In this document: positions 52,020-61,981 of the stretch, in pieces | Numbering within the stretch: the stretch's first letter is position 1 | Layout: each line of letters starts with the position of its first letter | Origin: Selenomonas sp. GACV-9 | GTDB taxonomy: Bacteria; Bacillota; Negativicutes; Selenomonadales; Selenomonadaceae | Assembly: GCA_900116485.1 (NCBI GenBank) | Contig: FPAX01000006.1 | Location: 57,133-121,132 of the forward strand | Direction of reading: 5' to 3' | DNA length: 64,000 nucleotides | Notes under the pieces: model-generated | The model's database searches: none | What the model was told of the DNA's origin: nothing | Seen by the model: only the letters and a program-made list of their open reading frames with translations | Translations under genes and position numbers: made by a program

Positions 52020-55000
52020 TCAGACAATTTTCGTGAACATATACACCGCCCGGATCTGATCTGGCATGACGCCAAGATCCTGCACAGCCGACAAGATACC
52101 GACAGACAGGACCGTACGGCCAGCTTTCTTGCTGTCATCCGTCAGAACCTTCCGCGAATCCTCATCCTGCGGATAGATTGCCACGATGCCATTGCCATAG
52201 CTGACATCATAACTGCCCTCACGGCTCTGGTACATGAAGCTGTATTTGCTGGTGGATTCCCGGCGTATCTCCGAGGGATCCGGGATTGTTACCTTCTGGG
52301 CTGACGGCATGATGGTCAGCTTGTCCGAAGCATAATTGATGATGTAAATGCCATCGAGCTTCTTCGCCGCACCATCCGTATACAGCACCGGGATTGCGCC
52401 CGGCGTCTCACTCTGCCCGCCGTGTTCCATGTAACCAGCCACGCGGATGTCCTCACCTTCCAGCGGCCCGGCATCAGCCTGCAACGTCAAGCCAAACGAA
52501 CCATCCGGATTGGACTGGAACGATGACGCGGCTGGCTTGTCCCCGCCAGTCTTGATGACCACCGTATCCGGCTGAGCCATCGTCCCCTTCGTATTGACCG
52601 GCACGTCAATAGCTGGCGCGGCCGTGTCAATGCTTGGAATATGCTCTCCCGTCGCAACGTTGCCTGGACTTACTGCTGGCACAGGTTGCCTCGTTCCCTG
52701 TGGCGAATCCACCTCCGTATCAACCGGTTCCGTCAAGCGCGGCGTAATAACCGTTGTACTGGTTTCTACACCAATGTGCTCCGGTGAGCCAGGGCGCAAG
52801 CCACCAAGCGTGATTGTCAGGTCACCTGGCGCATAGACAAAGCGATAGTTGTCTACGCTTGTTCCTTGGAATTTCCAATCCTTATTGGCGTGGATAACGC
52901 CTGCATAGCTTCCCTGTTCCGTTGCCGGTGTGATGCCTGCATCATAGTACAGCGTGACATCCGCCAGCGCATCGCCAAACAACAAGCCCCGCGTCGTACG
53001 ACTGTCGCCGCGCTCTACCGTATACGCTTTGACTACCGGATTCTCCTCCCCGTAGCTGCGGGAAGCTGAACCAGCTGTGATGCATACTTCGCGTGGCGTG
53101 ATCGTCAATCTGCCAGGATCCGCCGTTACATGATAGTCCGTACTCCAGCTCTTGCTGTCCTTTGACAAGCTTGCCTCCTTGACCTGCATGGAGTAGTCGC
53201 CGACGTTTGCTTTATCATCAGCTGCCGAGGTTATCGAAAAGTCCGCAAAGGAATCCCCGACCAGCAGGCCATCATAGCCTGCTTCATCAACGGCATGGCC
53301 AGTCACTTTGACTACGTCATTGGGCTGGCCAAAGACGCGTGAACCATTCTCCACCTTGACCTTGACCTGGCGCGGCGTGATTGTCAGATTACCATCTTCA
53401 TAGGCAAACTCATAATTCTTCGCCGTAAGGTCACTGCCCTGGATACCGATTGCATAGCTGCCAGCATGCACAGCCCCTTGGGCATTTTCCTGCCCTGTGT
53501 CCGCAGTCTTGCCATAGCTGATTGCACCGGACTTACCGGCAATATTGATGATATCCTGTCCAGACAGGAAGCCCTCATAGGTGACACCATTGCCGCCAGC
53601 ATAAGCGGTTCCATCGTATTTGCGGCTGTCATCGGCAGCCTTTACCACGACCTGTTTCTTACGGATCACCAGATTGCCATCCTTGTAGAGGATATGGTAA
53701 TTCTGTGCCTTTCCTGGTGTGATGGTTCCTCCCGCAGCTTGCATGGCTCCCGCATAAATACCGGCATCTGCCAGTGCGTCGATGCCTGCCACGTCCTTAT
53801 TGACAGACACTGCCGTAAGGGTATCGCCATTCACCAAGCCAGCATGCACTTCTGCCGTATCGATGGTAGCACCGACCGTATAGGCAGCACTGCCATTCAC
53901 CGGTTTCAGCTGATCATTATCCTGTCCATAGACGCGCTCATGATCTGCCACTGTGACAATGACATCCCGCGGTGTGACTTTCAGCGTACCATCGGTTTGC
54001 GTGATGTCATAGTTTTTGGTGACATCTTCGCCATTTTCATCCAATATGGTCACTTTATTGACCGTTACGGCTGTGGTCTCACCGACGTTCTGGTACTTCT
54101 GCCCCGCCGTCTGGATATCCAGCCGCGACTGCTGGCCATCAGCCAGGCTGCCACCGGTTACAGTCCCGGCCACCGCCGACGGATCGTCGGTACCGTAGAC
54201 TTTCTGCACATCGCCAGCGCTCACTGCCAGTTTGCGCTTGTTGATGGTAAGCGTGCCATCCTCATAGACAAACGCATAGTTGCCATTGGACTGCAGATTG
54301 CTTGCCTGGATGCCGATTGCATAGCTGCCCGCATCCTTGGCACCTTCGGCCGACGGCTTGCCAGCCTTTGTCTTGCCATAGAGGATGCTGCCGCCGGTGA
54401 TGATCCCGTCCTTGAAACCGCCTTCTGCCTCCTTATCAGCTTCTATGATGTTCTCATAGGTCACTTGGCCATTGCCACGCCCAATGCTGGTAAAGCCTTG
54501 TCCATCATATGTCTTCGTATCATCCGCTGCTTTCACCGTCACGGTACGCGGCGTGATCTTGAAATCAATATTGACGGTTGCATTGAGATTGTTATCGCCG
54601 ACATATTCAATCCGGCGGTCCTTGCCAGCAATACCAACCACCTTGCCGCTGCCGTAGATAGCACCAGCTGCCGGCCCGCCAGCCGTATTCACGGCGGTCG
54701 TCTGCGTCAATTCCGGATCCCAGGTATAGGATTTATCCGGATTGTTGCGCAGGGCCTCAAGCAGCTTGGCATACTGCGCCTGCTCTTTTGCAGTTCCCTG
54801 ATGAGACTTATTGGCTGGTTCTGCCTTGAAAGCATCGCCAGTGATGAAGTTGGCATTGCCATCTCCATAGACGCGCTCCGATGTCACATTGACGACCAGC
54901 GGCTTCGTATAAGCAATGACATTCTTATCCCAACCATAGTCCTTGCCCGTCGGGTTCTTGACCTCTCTATCATCCTGCGTATTGTAGCGGATGCCATCAG

Positions 55001-58000
55001 GCACAAGTGTCCCTGGATTATCGCCTTCCGGACTATCCGTATGGATAATCCAGCGCTGCGAATCCGGCGTCTTTATCACTTGACTGCCCGGATTGGTATT
55101 TTCATTGATGAAATGACCTTTGGCTGCGTCAATTGTCACGCCGCCGGACGTAGACTCCAGGCTGCCTGACGAGTCAATCTTGATGTTGCCATCCGTCTTG
55201 ACCGTAATCGTCTCGCCCTGGATATGGCCCGTGATGGTGGTCGTTTCTGTTGTCTTGCTGCTTGTTGACGTGTTGTTCTTGATATCGATCTTGCGGCCTG
55301 TCACATCGCCGATTTCTTTGATGTGATTCTCAGCAGCTGACAAGTCAATATCGCCACCAGCAGCAATCGTTACCTTGTCCGCAATGAGACCACCGCCATC
55401 TGCCTGCTGCCCAACATCGCCCTGGGTCTTGATGGACACCACGCTCGGTTTGGAGCCATCGACTTTTGGTGCTTCGAACCCATTGACCGTGATATTGCCT
55501 GTGTAATCCTCACCACCGAAATTGATTTCGTTGAAGCCGTGGAAGATTGACGTCTCCGTGGTCGTCTCAGTATCGAACCACTCCTTGTCGATATCCAGAC
55601 CCGGCGTGCCCGGCGTGCCAGTCTTGCCGATATGGATTTCCCTTTCCTTGTCAAAGGTATCCAGCGTCAGCTTGCCCCCCTGGGTGGTCTTGATGCTGTT
55701 TCTTCCCTGGCTCGTATCATTCGTCAGGCTGTTCGTCGTGATGTTGACATTACCCGTAGTCGTTTCGATATCGGCCCCGGAAAGGACGACATTCTGGCTG
55801 CGGATATTGTAGTCTTTCTCACCGAAGGACATCTTGCCGCTGATCTTCACCGCGGCATTGGAGTTCTTATACCCCTGGATGACGTTGACCGTATCCTCAA
55901 AGGTGATGCTGCCGGACTGCTCATAGCTGCCCTGGCCGTCACCGCGGCCGATATTGATGGCATCAAAACCTTTCGCAAAGATACGCGTCGTCGAAGATGC
56001 GTCAAAATATGACGAGTCAAGATACAGCGCATCGGTTGCAATTTGGCCCGCAAACGTACCGACTTTGATGCTGCGGTTTTCATCGAGGGTCTTGAGGTTC
56101 AGCTGGCCGCCTTTGGCTGCCCCCTGCGCCCCCGTCATGATAGTTCCCGTTTGGGAGTTGCTGGACAGCTCGACTTCGTCGGCCGTGATGCTGATATCCC
56201 CGCTTTCGGTCTCGATGGTACTCGTGCCGTTCATCTTGAACTTCTGTGCCATGAACTCGATGCCATCGGTGCCAGCCAAATGGATATGCGTCTTGCCGCT
56301 GATGGTCGTCGTCTTGGATTTCGTTACCGCTTCTTCAAAACCAGAGCGCACTGTCGTGGGATCGAGGAAATGCAGGTCCGTCGAAGAGTCGATATTGGCA
56401 TCGCCATAGCCGCCGCCCAGATAGATATGACTGAACCCATCCGCTATGGCCGGATTCTTATCGTGGCCAGCAAACCATTCCGACTTGATATTGAGGGCAC
56501 CGGCGCCATGATCCTTGATGGCATTATCGCCGATATTCAAGGCGACGCCTTCCGTCTTCTGCGCAATCGTCAGCTTGCCCTTCCCCGACAATTTGGCATC
56601 ATCAACAATATCAAGCTGATCCGTCTTCAAATGGATGTCACCATCTGTTGCCACAATGCCTTTAATATTGTTTACTTCACCAATGTTCAACTGCTTGCCA
56701 GCAGTTTCTTCGATCACGATGCTCTTGGCGTTAGCAGCTGCCTTGCCAATCGTGTTATCACCAATAAGCTCTACATCACCACCAACAAAAGCAACGTCTG
56801 CTGCCGTGAGCCCGCTGCCTGTTATCGTGCCAGCAGCCCCCGAAACCAGCGTAGCCGGTTTCGAAAGTGTACCACCGTTGATGCTGATCGTTTGCTGTTT
56901 ATCATTGCCAATGATAAACGCACTGAAGGTATCCGCAAAAGCTCCCGTACCGTCAAGCAGGGCATCGTAGATGTTAAGTCCGCCAGCTTGCGCATCTTTC
57001 GTGATGCTGATTGCTGCTGAACCATCGTAGGTGGACAGGCCCAGCGTTCCCGAACCGAGAATCGTTTTGCCATCCGTTCCCGTGAGCTGGCTCAGATCAT
57101 TCGTATAGATATTGAGCTGGCTTGCGCCTGCCGGGCCGTTCTTAGCCTCAAAGCTGCCGCCATCGGCATTGCGGATGCTGCCAGCCTTGAGTGTGACTGC
57201 CTTGCCAGCCGCCACACTGTTTTCCCCTTGGAATTCAATCGCGCCGCCATTGCCATTCTGCAGCGTCAAGCTGTTGGCAAAAGCAACATGATCGATTGTC
57301 AAGGTACCTGTTCCCTCCGCATTGCCCAGCGAAAGTTCCGTGAAGCCATCGCCGAATACGCCACCATTGATGTCTCCGGCCGTGATATGGAGACCACGTT
57401 CAGCCGCAGTGAGTTCCTTTTCCACAAACATATCCGTGGCGGCGTTTCTGGTGGACAATGTCAGCGTGCCTTTGCCCTGGATATTGGTCACACTATCGGC
57501 ACGATCCACGGTCAGCTTGTCGGTCTTCAAGGTGAAGCTGCCAGCGCCACCATCGATGCTGGCATCCGTACCCAATTCCAGTGCATCGGCCGCCAGCGTG
57601 ACACTGCCCTTGCCAGCCGCAGTCCCTGCCGGCGCCGCCTTAGCTCCGATCTTTGCCCCAGCGGCCAGCTTGATCTGCTTCGCTGCGGCATTGACGACCG
57701 TATTGGCACCATTTATGGTCACCGTCTTGCCAGCCGCCACGTCAATATTACCTGCAGTACTGTTCAAGGTCAGCTCAGTCGCGGCTGCTGGCTCCGCACT
57801 GCCCAGCGTGACATCCTCGACAAAGTGGATGCCCTTGGCACCGGAAATCTTGACTGATTTATCGATGCCGCCTTGGTAGAGATAGACATTCTCCTGGGTG
57901 TTGATGCCAAAGTCGCTGAACCCCGTCAGGTTGGAATTCACCGTGCCATAGCCGATCTTATAGCCATTGGCCTCATCAGCCGGCATGTCAAAATCCGCGC

Positions 58001-61000
58001 CAGCCAGATAGATATTCTTCCCTGCCGGCGTGGTGATATTGAGCTTGCCCGTGCCATTGATGACACCATCACCCAAATCGAGGCTGTCTGTCAGATTGAG
58101 ATTCAGATTGTGATTCTTGATATCGGTCGTGCTGTCCTTCGCAAGCTGCAGGCCTGTGGCATGGACCGTCAGGTCACCGCCCACGATATTGCTGTCCGCA
58201 AACTCTACCTGGTTCTCGGTACGCACCGTAGTCTTCGAGCTGAAGTCCGTATGCTTGATGATGATCATGCCCTGTTGTGAGCTGCCATCCTGTTCATCCG
58301 TCCGGCGACCGATGATCAGCTCGCCATAAGCATTGCTGAATGCCCCCTTGGCAAAGGAATCACTGGCGATATTCATCGCTCCTTCATGTTCCTCGGTATC
58401 GATGGCAATCGTCTTGTCAGTCGTGGTCGTGTAAACCTGAACCTTGCCACTCGTCGTCACTTTGCCAGCAGTCGCCCCCTTGGCAATCGCATCAGCCGAG
58501 ATCGTGATATTGGCACTGCCCGCATCAATAGTCCCCATGGTCAGCGTCTTATCCGCCTCCATGGTGATCTTGACACTGCCCCCCTTGGTGATGATGCCTT
58601 CCTTCTTCAGCACTTTCGCCACATTGCGGTCTTCCACCTGGCCGATGGTCATATCGGCACTGTTTCTCACTGCCACTGCCCCGGAAACATCGGCTGCCAG
58701 ATTCGAGATTTCGTTGCCGGCCCCCGTGAGGTCAGCTTCGCCGCCCTGCAGCAGCAAAGACTCCGCCTTGATGCTGCCGCCGCTTTCACTGATGCCCTCT
58801 TTTGCCGCCAGCACCAGCGATTTGGCGTTCACTTGTCCCGTGATTGTTGCCGTGCTGCCAGATTTTACCGTCATATAGGCAGGCGGCGCAGAAATATCGT
58901 CCAGCGACACAGCACCACCAGCAGTGGAACCGATGATGACGTTCTTGAAACTGTCGCCAATCTTTCTGAGACTTTCATCCGTGATATAGCTAGCTGGATC
59001 ACTGCCGCCAATCGTATAGGCTGACGAGCTTTTGCGCGCTAAGGACAAGGTCCCGGTATTCTGCGCTGAGAACGTACCATTGAGCGTAAGTTTATCCGCC
59101 TCGACAGCGATATCGGCCGAACCAGCTGCCAGCTCGCCCCCCGCTGCCATCGCAAAACCATCTTCACCTGCAGCAGAAAAAGACATGGCCTTGTCATTAG
59201 AAGAAAGCTTGCCTTCTATCGTAATGGAAGTTCCCGACACAAACGAGACAGCATCCTTCACCGCCAGCGAGCCGATGTGGATGTCCCCCGTATCCTTGCT
59301 GCCGAAATGGATTCCCTGGAAACCAGACGCGGCAAAACCAGTGCCTGCCAGGGTTACATCCCCAGCCGCATCGCCCAAGCCAAAGCTCTTGCCTGCAGTC
59401 AGCGTATCAATGTTCAAAAGACCTTTGCCCTGAATGGAATCATCTGCCAAGTCGAAGGAATCCGCTTGCAGCGTGATATCGCCTGCCACCGAGCTGATGG
59501 CTCCGGCCACCGAGGTCAGGATACCACTGGACTTGATCTGAATGTCCTTATCCGCCGTAAGCTTCGTCTCCGATGCGCCAAGCGTCATTTTTTTCGCCGG
59601 ATCTGCGCTGGTATTCGTGATAGCGAAACTGTTCGCCTTGCCTTTGATGGTCGCAACATCCGTATTCAGCCTGACATCGCCCTTTGCCGTAACTTCCAGG
59701 ACATCAGCCGTGATCTTCCCCGCATCTGCTGCGCTGATCTTGTCCGTGGCCACGATGGTAATGTCCTTGTCCGTAGCAAGACCCGCATCTATCGCCATTT
59801 CTCCCGCATGAATGGTCAGATTACCAGTCATATTTATGTCACTGCCGACACTTACACGACCTGCATTGTCAACCGAACCAATCTGCGCAGCTGCAAAACC
59901 GCCGCCTAAAAGCGCATTGGTTACATTGAGCCCTGCTCCACTGCCTAGCGCTATCGTTCCATTCTTGTTTTCTGTCTGAATGACGAGTACGCCCGTTTTG
60001 CCCTCCGCATCCGCTATGCTCTTGACCGTGCCGCTGCCCTTCGCCGAATCCATGACCAGTTGCATGTCCTTAGCCACCAGCGTGCCATCATAGGAAAAAG
60101 CATTGCCGCCTGCTTCATTGTGCGCCAAAACAGATAGCTTGCCCGTACCAGCATCTACCATGCCTGCAATCTGCACGCCATCGGCACTCTTGTCGTTGGC
60201 AGCACCATGGAGCGTGATATCACCGCCATCTGTCTTGATGGTGCCGGCCAGCTCGATGCCACGCTCACCTTCCACAGTTGCCCGGGCCATATCATCGGTA
60301 TTGCCGCCATGGAAGTAGACACTTCCCCCGTTAGTCGTAATCGTAGAGTCTGCAGCCTGCTTGATCTTGCCCCCCATGAACGTACCACCGTTGCCGCTGT
60401 TGGACTTGAAGTCAAGATTCAGCTGCTCGCCCGTGATATCCTTGTTGATGATGATATCGCGAGCCGCTTCCAGCGACAACGTCGCATTCTTGCCGCTGCT
60501 CTGTATGCTGCCATTGATGGTGATGTCGCCATTGTCACCACCAGCAGCCGTGCCCGTCGAGATCTTGACATCCGTATTGGCCTGCAGCGCTGCATTCACC
60601 ACGGTATTGGCTATCTTCGAATCGCTTTTCGCCGCCGTATAGCTATTGCCATCTACTGCATCGCCTGTGCCGCCATCCGTGATGGTCACATTGTAGGGAT
60701 CGAGCAGCCACTGTCCATTCTGGCCTTGCTCGCTTGCCGCCTCAACATGGCCAGTAACCGAGAGTTCATGCCCTGACGTCTCGACCCGGCCGCCAGCACC
60801 AGTGCCCTTGCCCTTGGCAGATATATCTCCATGAAAAGCCGTCTTTCCATCTGACCAGATAGCGGCCTCGCCGCCATTGCCGTCTTCAGCCGTGGCATCG
60901 GCCTTGATCTGCGCCCCTTTTTCCACGATGACCTGCTTGGCATGAGCTAGCTCGCCGCTCCCCTGCCAGCCGCCGCCGACTTCTACCTTGCCGCCATTAT

Positions 61001-61913
61001 CACCGCTGACATCGATGACACTGCCCGCTTTCGCATTCACAACAGACGCAGTGACAGCCCCTGTGCCCCCCTTGCCATCAAGACTCTGGGCCCGCACGAT
61101 ACCTTCTTGATTGACCACAGAATCCGTAAGGGCTTCACCGGCTGCCGCCGACATGAATACCAGACCACCGTCAGCTTCAACAAGGCCCTTGTTCGTCACT
61201 GCATGCGCTACGGCTTTCTTGCTCGGAACGACCGCTACCTTGCCATCGCCATCAAAATCCAGCGATATTGCATCGCCAGCTGCTAATACAGCCGTGCCCT
61301 TCTTGGCCACGATGATGCCATCATTTTCCGCTTCCTGCCCTAGCAGTGCGACCAGGCCTTGATTCTTGGCAATCAGATTTCCCTTATTGATTACCTTGCC
61401 ACCATCCTTCTGGCTGACAAAGGCATACTGGCCTGCCATGAAATCAGCATCGCTGATTTGCAGCGTCGATGCCACCAAGGCACCGACATTGACCTGTGCC
61501 CCCGGCGCAAACAATATCCCGGCAGGATTGACGATGAACACACGGCCATTTGCCTGCAGTGCGCCCATGATCTGCGTCACATTGCCATCCATGACACGAT
61601 TCAGCAACGCTGCCTGGCTGCCTGGCTGGAAGATATTGACACGCTCACCAGCACCGATGTTGAACGATTGCCAATTGATGATGGCATTCTGCGACTGCTG
61701 ACGAATCACCATTTCCGCATTCTTCTGCGCAATCTCTGCTGCACCTGCCGCAACCTGACCTCCTTGCGGCAATGCCCAGCCATGCTGGCTGCTGCTAATC
61801 ATCATGGCACCTGCTGCCATAACCCCTGCGCCACGGCGCAAGCCTTGCGTCAGCAAGCGATTCTGCTTCCGGCGCCGCTCTGCGGCACGACGCCGCTTTC
61901 TCGTAATACGCAT
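52020..61913 (-). CDS. Giant TpsA exoprotein (filamentous haemagglutinin-like, MBG repeats)
   Basis: A 3297-residue secreted surface protein. Residues 1-48 form an extended signal peptide with a basic N-part (KRRRAAERRRKQ) and a hydrophobic stretch ending WALPQ. Residues about 50-300 are the TPS domain recognised by the outer-membrane partner; it has NWQSFNIGAGERVNIFQP and NPAGILFAPGAQVNVGA. A very long beta-helix follows with about ten copies of a GF-x-x-I-x-I-G module. Residues about 2335-3036 hold seven MBG-type repeats (each with a VYG or YDG start and a closing LTITPR-type strand), then a Pro/Thr-rich linker and a terminal beta-rich domain. I noticed only one Cys (in REVCITAG). Adhesion or biofilm roles are likely from the family. 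It follows the partner gene by 68 bp, with a small hairpin at 61941-61957 between them. Confidence 0.92.
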   Translation of the reverse strand: MRITRKRRRAAERRRKQNRLLTQGLRRGAGVMAAGAMMISSSQHGWALPQGGQVAAGAAEIAQKNAEMVIRQQSQNAIINWQSFNIGAGERVNIFQPGSQAALLNRVMDGNVTQIMGALQANGRVFIVNPAGILFAPGAQVNVGALVASTLQISDADFMAGQYAFVSQKDGGKVINKGNLIAKNQGLVALLGQEAENDGIIVAKKGTAVLAAGDAISLDFDGDGKVAVVPSKKAVAHAVTNKGLVEADGGLVFMSAAAGEALTDSVVNQEGIVRAQSLDGKGGTGAVTASVVNAKAGSVIDVSGDNGGKVEVGGGWQGSGELAHAKQVIVEKGAQIKADATAEDGNGGEAAIWSDGKTAFHGDISAKGKGTGAGGRVETSGHELSVTGHVEAASEQGQNGQWLLDPYNVTITDGGTGDAVDGNSYTAAKSDSKIANTVVNAALQANTDVKISTGTAAGGDNGDITINGSIQSSGKNATLSLEAARDIIINKDITGEQLNLDFKSNSGNGGTFMGGKIKQAADSTITTNGGSVYFHGGNTDDMARATVEGERGIELAGTIKTDGGDITLHGAANDKSADGVQIAGMVDAGTGKLSVLAHNEAGGNAFSYDGTLVAKDMQLVMDSAKGSGTVKSIADAEGKTGVLVIQTENKNGTIALGSGAGLNVTNALLGGGFAAAQIGSVDNAGRVSVGSDINMTGNLTIHAGEMAIDAGLATDKDITIVATDKISAADAGKITADVLEVTAKGDVRLNTDVATIKGKANSFAITNTSADPAKKMTLGASETKLTADKDIQIKSSGILTSVAGAISSVAGDITLQADSFDLADDSIQGKGLLNIDTLTAGKSFGLGDAAGDVTLAGTGFAASGFQGIHFGSKDTGDIHIGSLAVKDAVSFVSGTSITIEGKLSSNDKAMSFSAAGEDGFAMAAGGELAAGSADIAVEADKLTLNGTFSAQNTGTLSLARKSSSAYTIGGSDPASYITDESLRKIGDSFKNVIIGSTAGGAVSLDDISAPPAYMTVKSGSTATITGQVNAKSLVLAAKEGISESGGSIKAESLLLQGGEADLTGAGNEISNLAADVSGAVAVRNSADMTIGQVEDRNVAKVLKKEGIITKGGSVKITMEADKTLTMGTIDAGSANITISADAIAKGATAGKVTTSGKVQVYTTTTDKTIAIDTEEHEGAMNIASDSFAKGAFSNAYGELIIGRRTDEQDGSSQQGMIIIKHTDFSSKTTVRTENQVEFADSNIVGGDLTVHATGLQLAKDSTTDIKNHNLNLNLTDSLDLGDGVINGTGKLNITTPAGKNIYLAGADFDMPADEANGYKIGYGTVNSNLTGFSDFGINTQENVYLYQGGIDKSVKISGAKGIHFVEDVTLGSAEPAAATELTLNSTAGNIDVAAGKTVTINGANTVVNAAAKQIKLAAGAKIGAKAAPAGTAAGKGSVTLAADALELGTDASIDGGAGSFTLKTDKLTVDRADSVTNIQGKGTLTLSTRNAATDMFVEKELTAAERGLHITAGDINGGVFGDGFTELSLGNAEGTGTLTIDHVAFANSLTLQNGNGGAIEFQGENSVAAGKAVTLKAGSIRNADGGSFEAKNGPAGASQLNIYTNDLSQLTGTDGKTILGSGTLGLSTYDGSAAISITKDAQAGGLNIYDALLDGTGAFADTFSAFIIGNDKQQTISINGGTLSKPATLVSGAAGTITGSGLTAADVAFVGGDVELIGDNTIGKAAANAKSIVIEETAGKQLNIGEVNNIKGIVATDGDIHLKTDQLDIVDDAKLSGKGKLTIAQKTEGVALNIGDNAIKDHGAGALNIKSEWFAGHDKNPAIADGFSHIYLGGGYGDANIDSSTDLHFLDPTTVRSGFEEAVTKSKTTTISGKTHIHLAGTDGIEFMAQKFKMNGTSTIETESGDISITADEVELSSNSQTGTIMTGAQGAAKGGQLNLKTLDENRSIKVGTFAGQIATDALYLDSSYFDASSTTRIFAKGFDAINIGRGDGQGSYEQSGSITFEDTVNVIQGYKNSNAAVKISGKMSFGEKDYNIRSQNVVLSGADIETTTGNVNITTNSLTNDTSQGRNSIKTTQGGKLTLDTFDKEREIHIGKTGTPGTPGLDIDKEWFDTETTTETSIFHGFNEINFGGEDYTGNITVNGFEAPKVDGSKPSVVSIKTQGDVGQQADGGGLIADKVTIAAGGDIDLSAAENHIKEIGDVTGRKIDIKNNTSTSSKTTETTTITGHIQGETITVKTDGNIKIDSSGSLESTSGGVTIDAAKGHFINENTNPGSQVIKTPDSQRWIIHTDSPEGDNPGTLVPDGIRYNTQDDREVKNPTGKDYGWDKNVIAYTKPLVVNVTSERVYGDGNANFITGDAFKAEPANKSHQGTAKEQAQYAKLLEALRNNPDKSYTWDPELTQTTAVNTAGGPAAGAIYGSGKVVGIAGKDRRIEYVGDNNLNATVNIDFKITPRTVTVKAADDTKTYDGQGFTSIGRGNGQVTYENIIEADKEAEGGFKDGIITGGSILYGKTKAGKPSAEGAKDAGSYAIGIQASNLQSNGNYAFVYEDGTLTINKRKLAVSAGDVQKVYGTDDPSAVAGTVTGGSLADGQQSRLDIQTAGQKYQNVGETTAVTVNKVTILDENGEDVTKNYDITQTDGTLKVTPRDVIVTVADHERVYGQDNDQLKPVNGSAAYTVGATIDTAEVHAGLVNGDTLTAVSVNKDVAGIDALADAGIYAGAMQAAGGTITPGKAQNYHILYKDGNLVIRKKQVVVKAADDSRKYDGTAYAGGNGVTYEGFLSGQDIINIAGKSGAISYGKTADTGQENAQGAVHAGSYAIGIQGSDLTAKNYEFAYEDGNLTITPRQVKVKVENGSRVFGQPNDVVKVTGHAVDEAGYDGLLVGDSFADFSITSAADDKANVGDYSMQVKEASLSKDSKSWSTDYHVTADPGRLTITPREVCITAGSASRSYGEENPVVKAYTVERGDSRTTRGLLFGDALADVTLYYDAGITPATEQGSYAGVIHANKDWKFQGTSVDNYRFVYAPGDLTITLGGLRPGSPEHIGVETSTTVITPRLTEPVDTEVDSPQGTRQPVPAVSPGNVATGEHIPSIDTAAPAIDVPVNTKGTMAQPDTVVIKTGGDKPAASSFQSNPDGSFGLTLQADAGPLEGEDIRVAGYMEHGGQSETPGAIPVLYTDGAAKKLDGIYIINYASDKLTIMPSAQKVTIPDPSEIRRESTSKYSFMYQSREGSYDVSYGNGIVAIYPQDEDSRKVLTDDSKKAGRTVLSVGILSAVQDLGVMPDQIRAVYMFTKIV
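52800..54905 (-). repeat. Array of seven MBG-type repeats inside the exoprotein gene
   Basis: Repeats start near 54890, 54530, 54215, 53945, 53635, 53350 and 53070 (minus-strand order). Each opens with a strand plus VYG, KYDG or VFG and ends with a strand such as GTLTI or GDLTI, then PR; spacing is about 90-120 residues. Such domains are found in large bacterial adhesins. Confidence 0.75.
55511..59900 (-). repeat. About ten copies of a beta-rich module in the exoprotein gene
   Basis: Copies of the closing motif (GF-x-x-I-x-I-G) occur near 59885, 59310, 58930, 58315, 57910, 57335, 56915, 56425, 55957 and 55525. Each is preceded by a G-x-L-x-L-x-T strand, an I-x-I-G strand and an L-x-I...F segment. 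Spacing ranges from about 125 to 205 residues. Confidence 0.6.
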
Positions 61914-61981
61914 GAAATAAACTAACTCCCTTTATACTCCTCCGGCCTCATGCCGGACTATTCTCTCTATCGTTTACGCTA

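Noticed and set aside
52020..53060. Contact-dependent inhibition toxin at the exoprotein C-terminus
   Set aside because: No VENN-like motif, toxin domain or small immunity gene follows; the terminator comes directly after the stop.
53466..55169. 567-codon open frame on the plus strand inside the exoprotein gene
   Set aside because: It is opposite a clearly coding region with repeats; long antisense frames arise from the codon bias. No ribosome site and no family was recognised. The same holds for other plus-strand frames between 55.5 and 61.9 kb.
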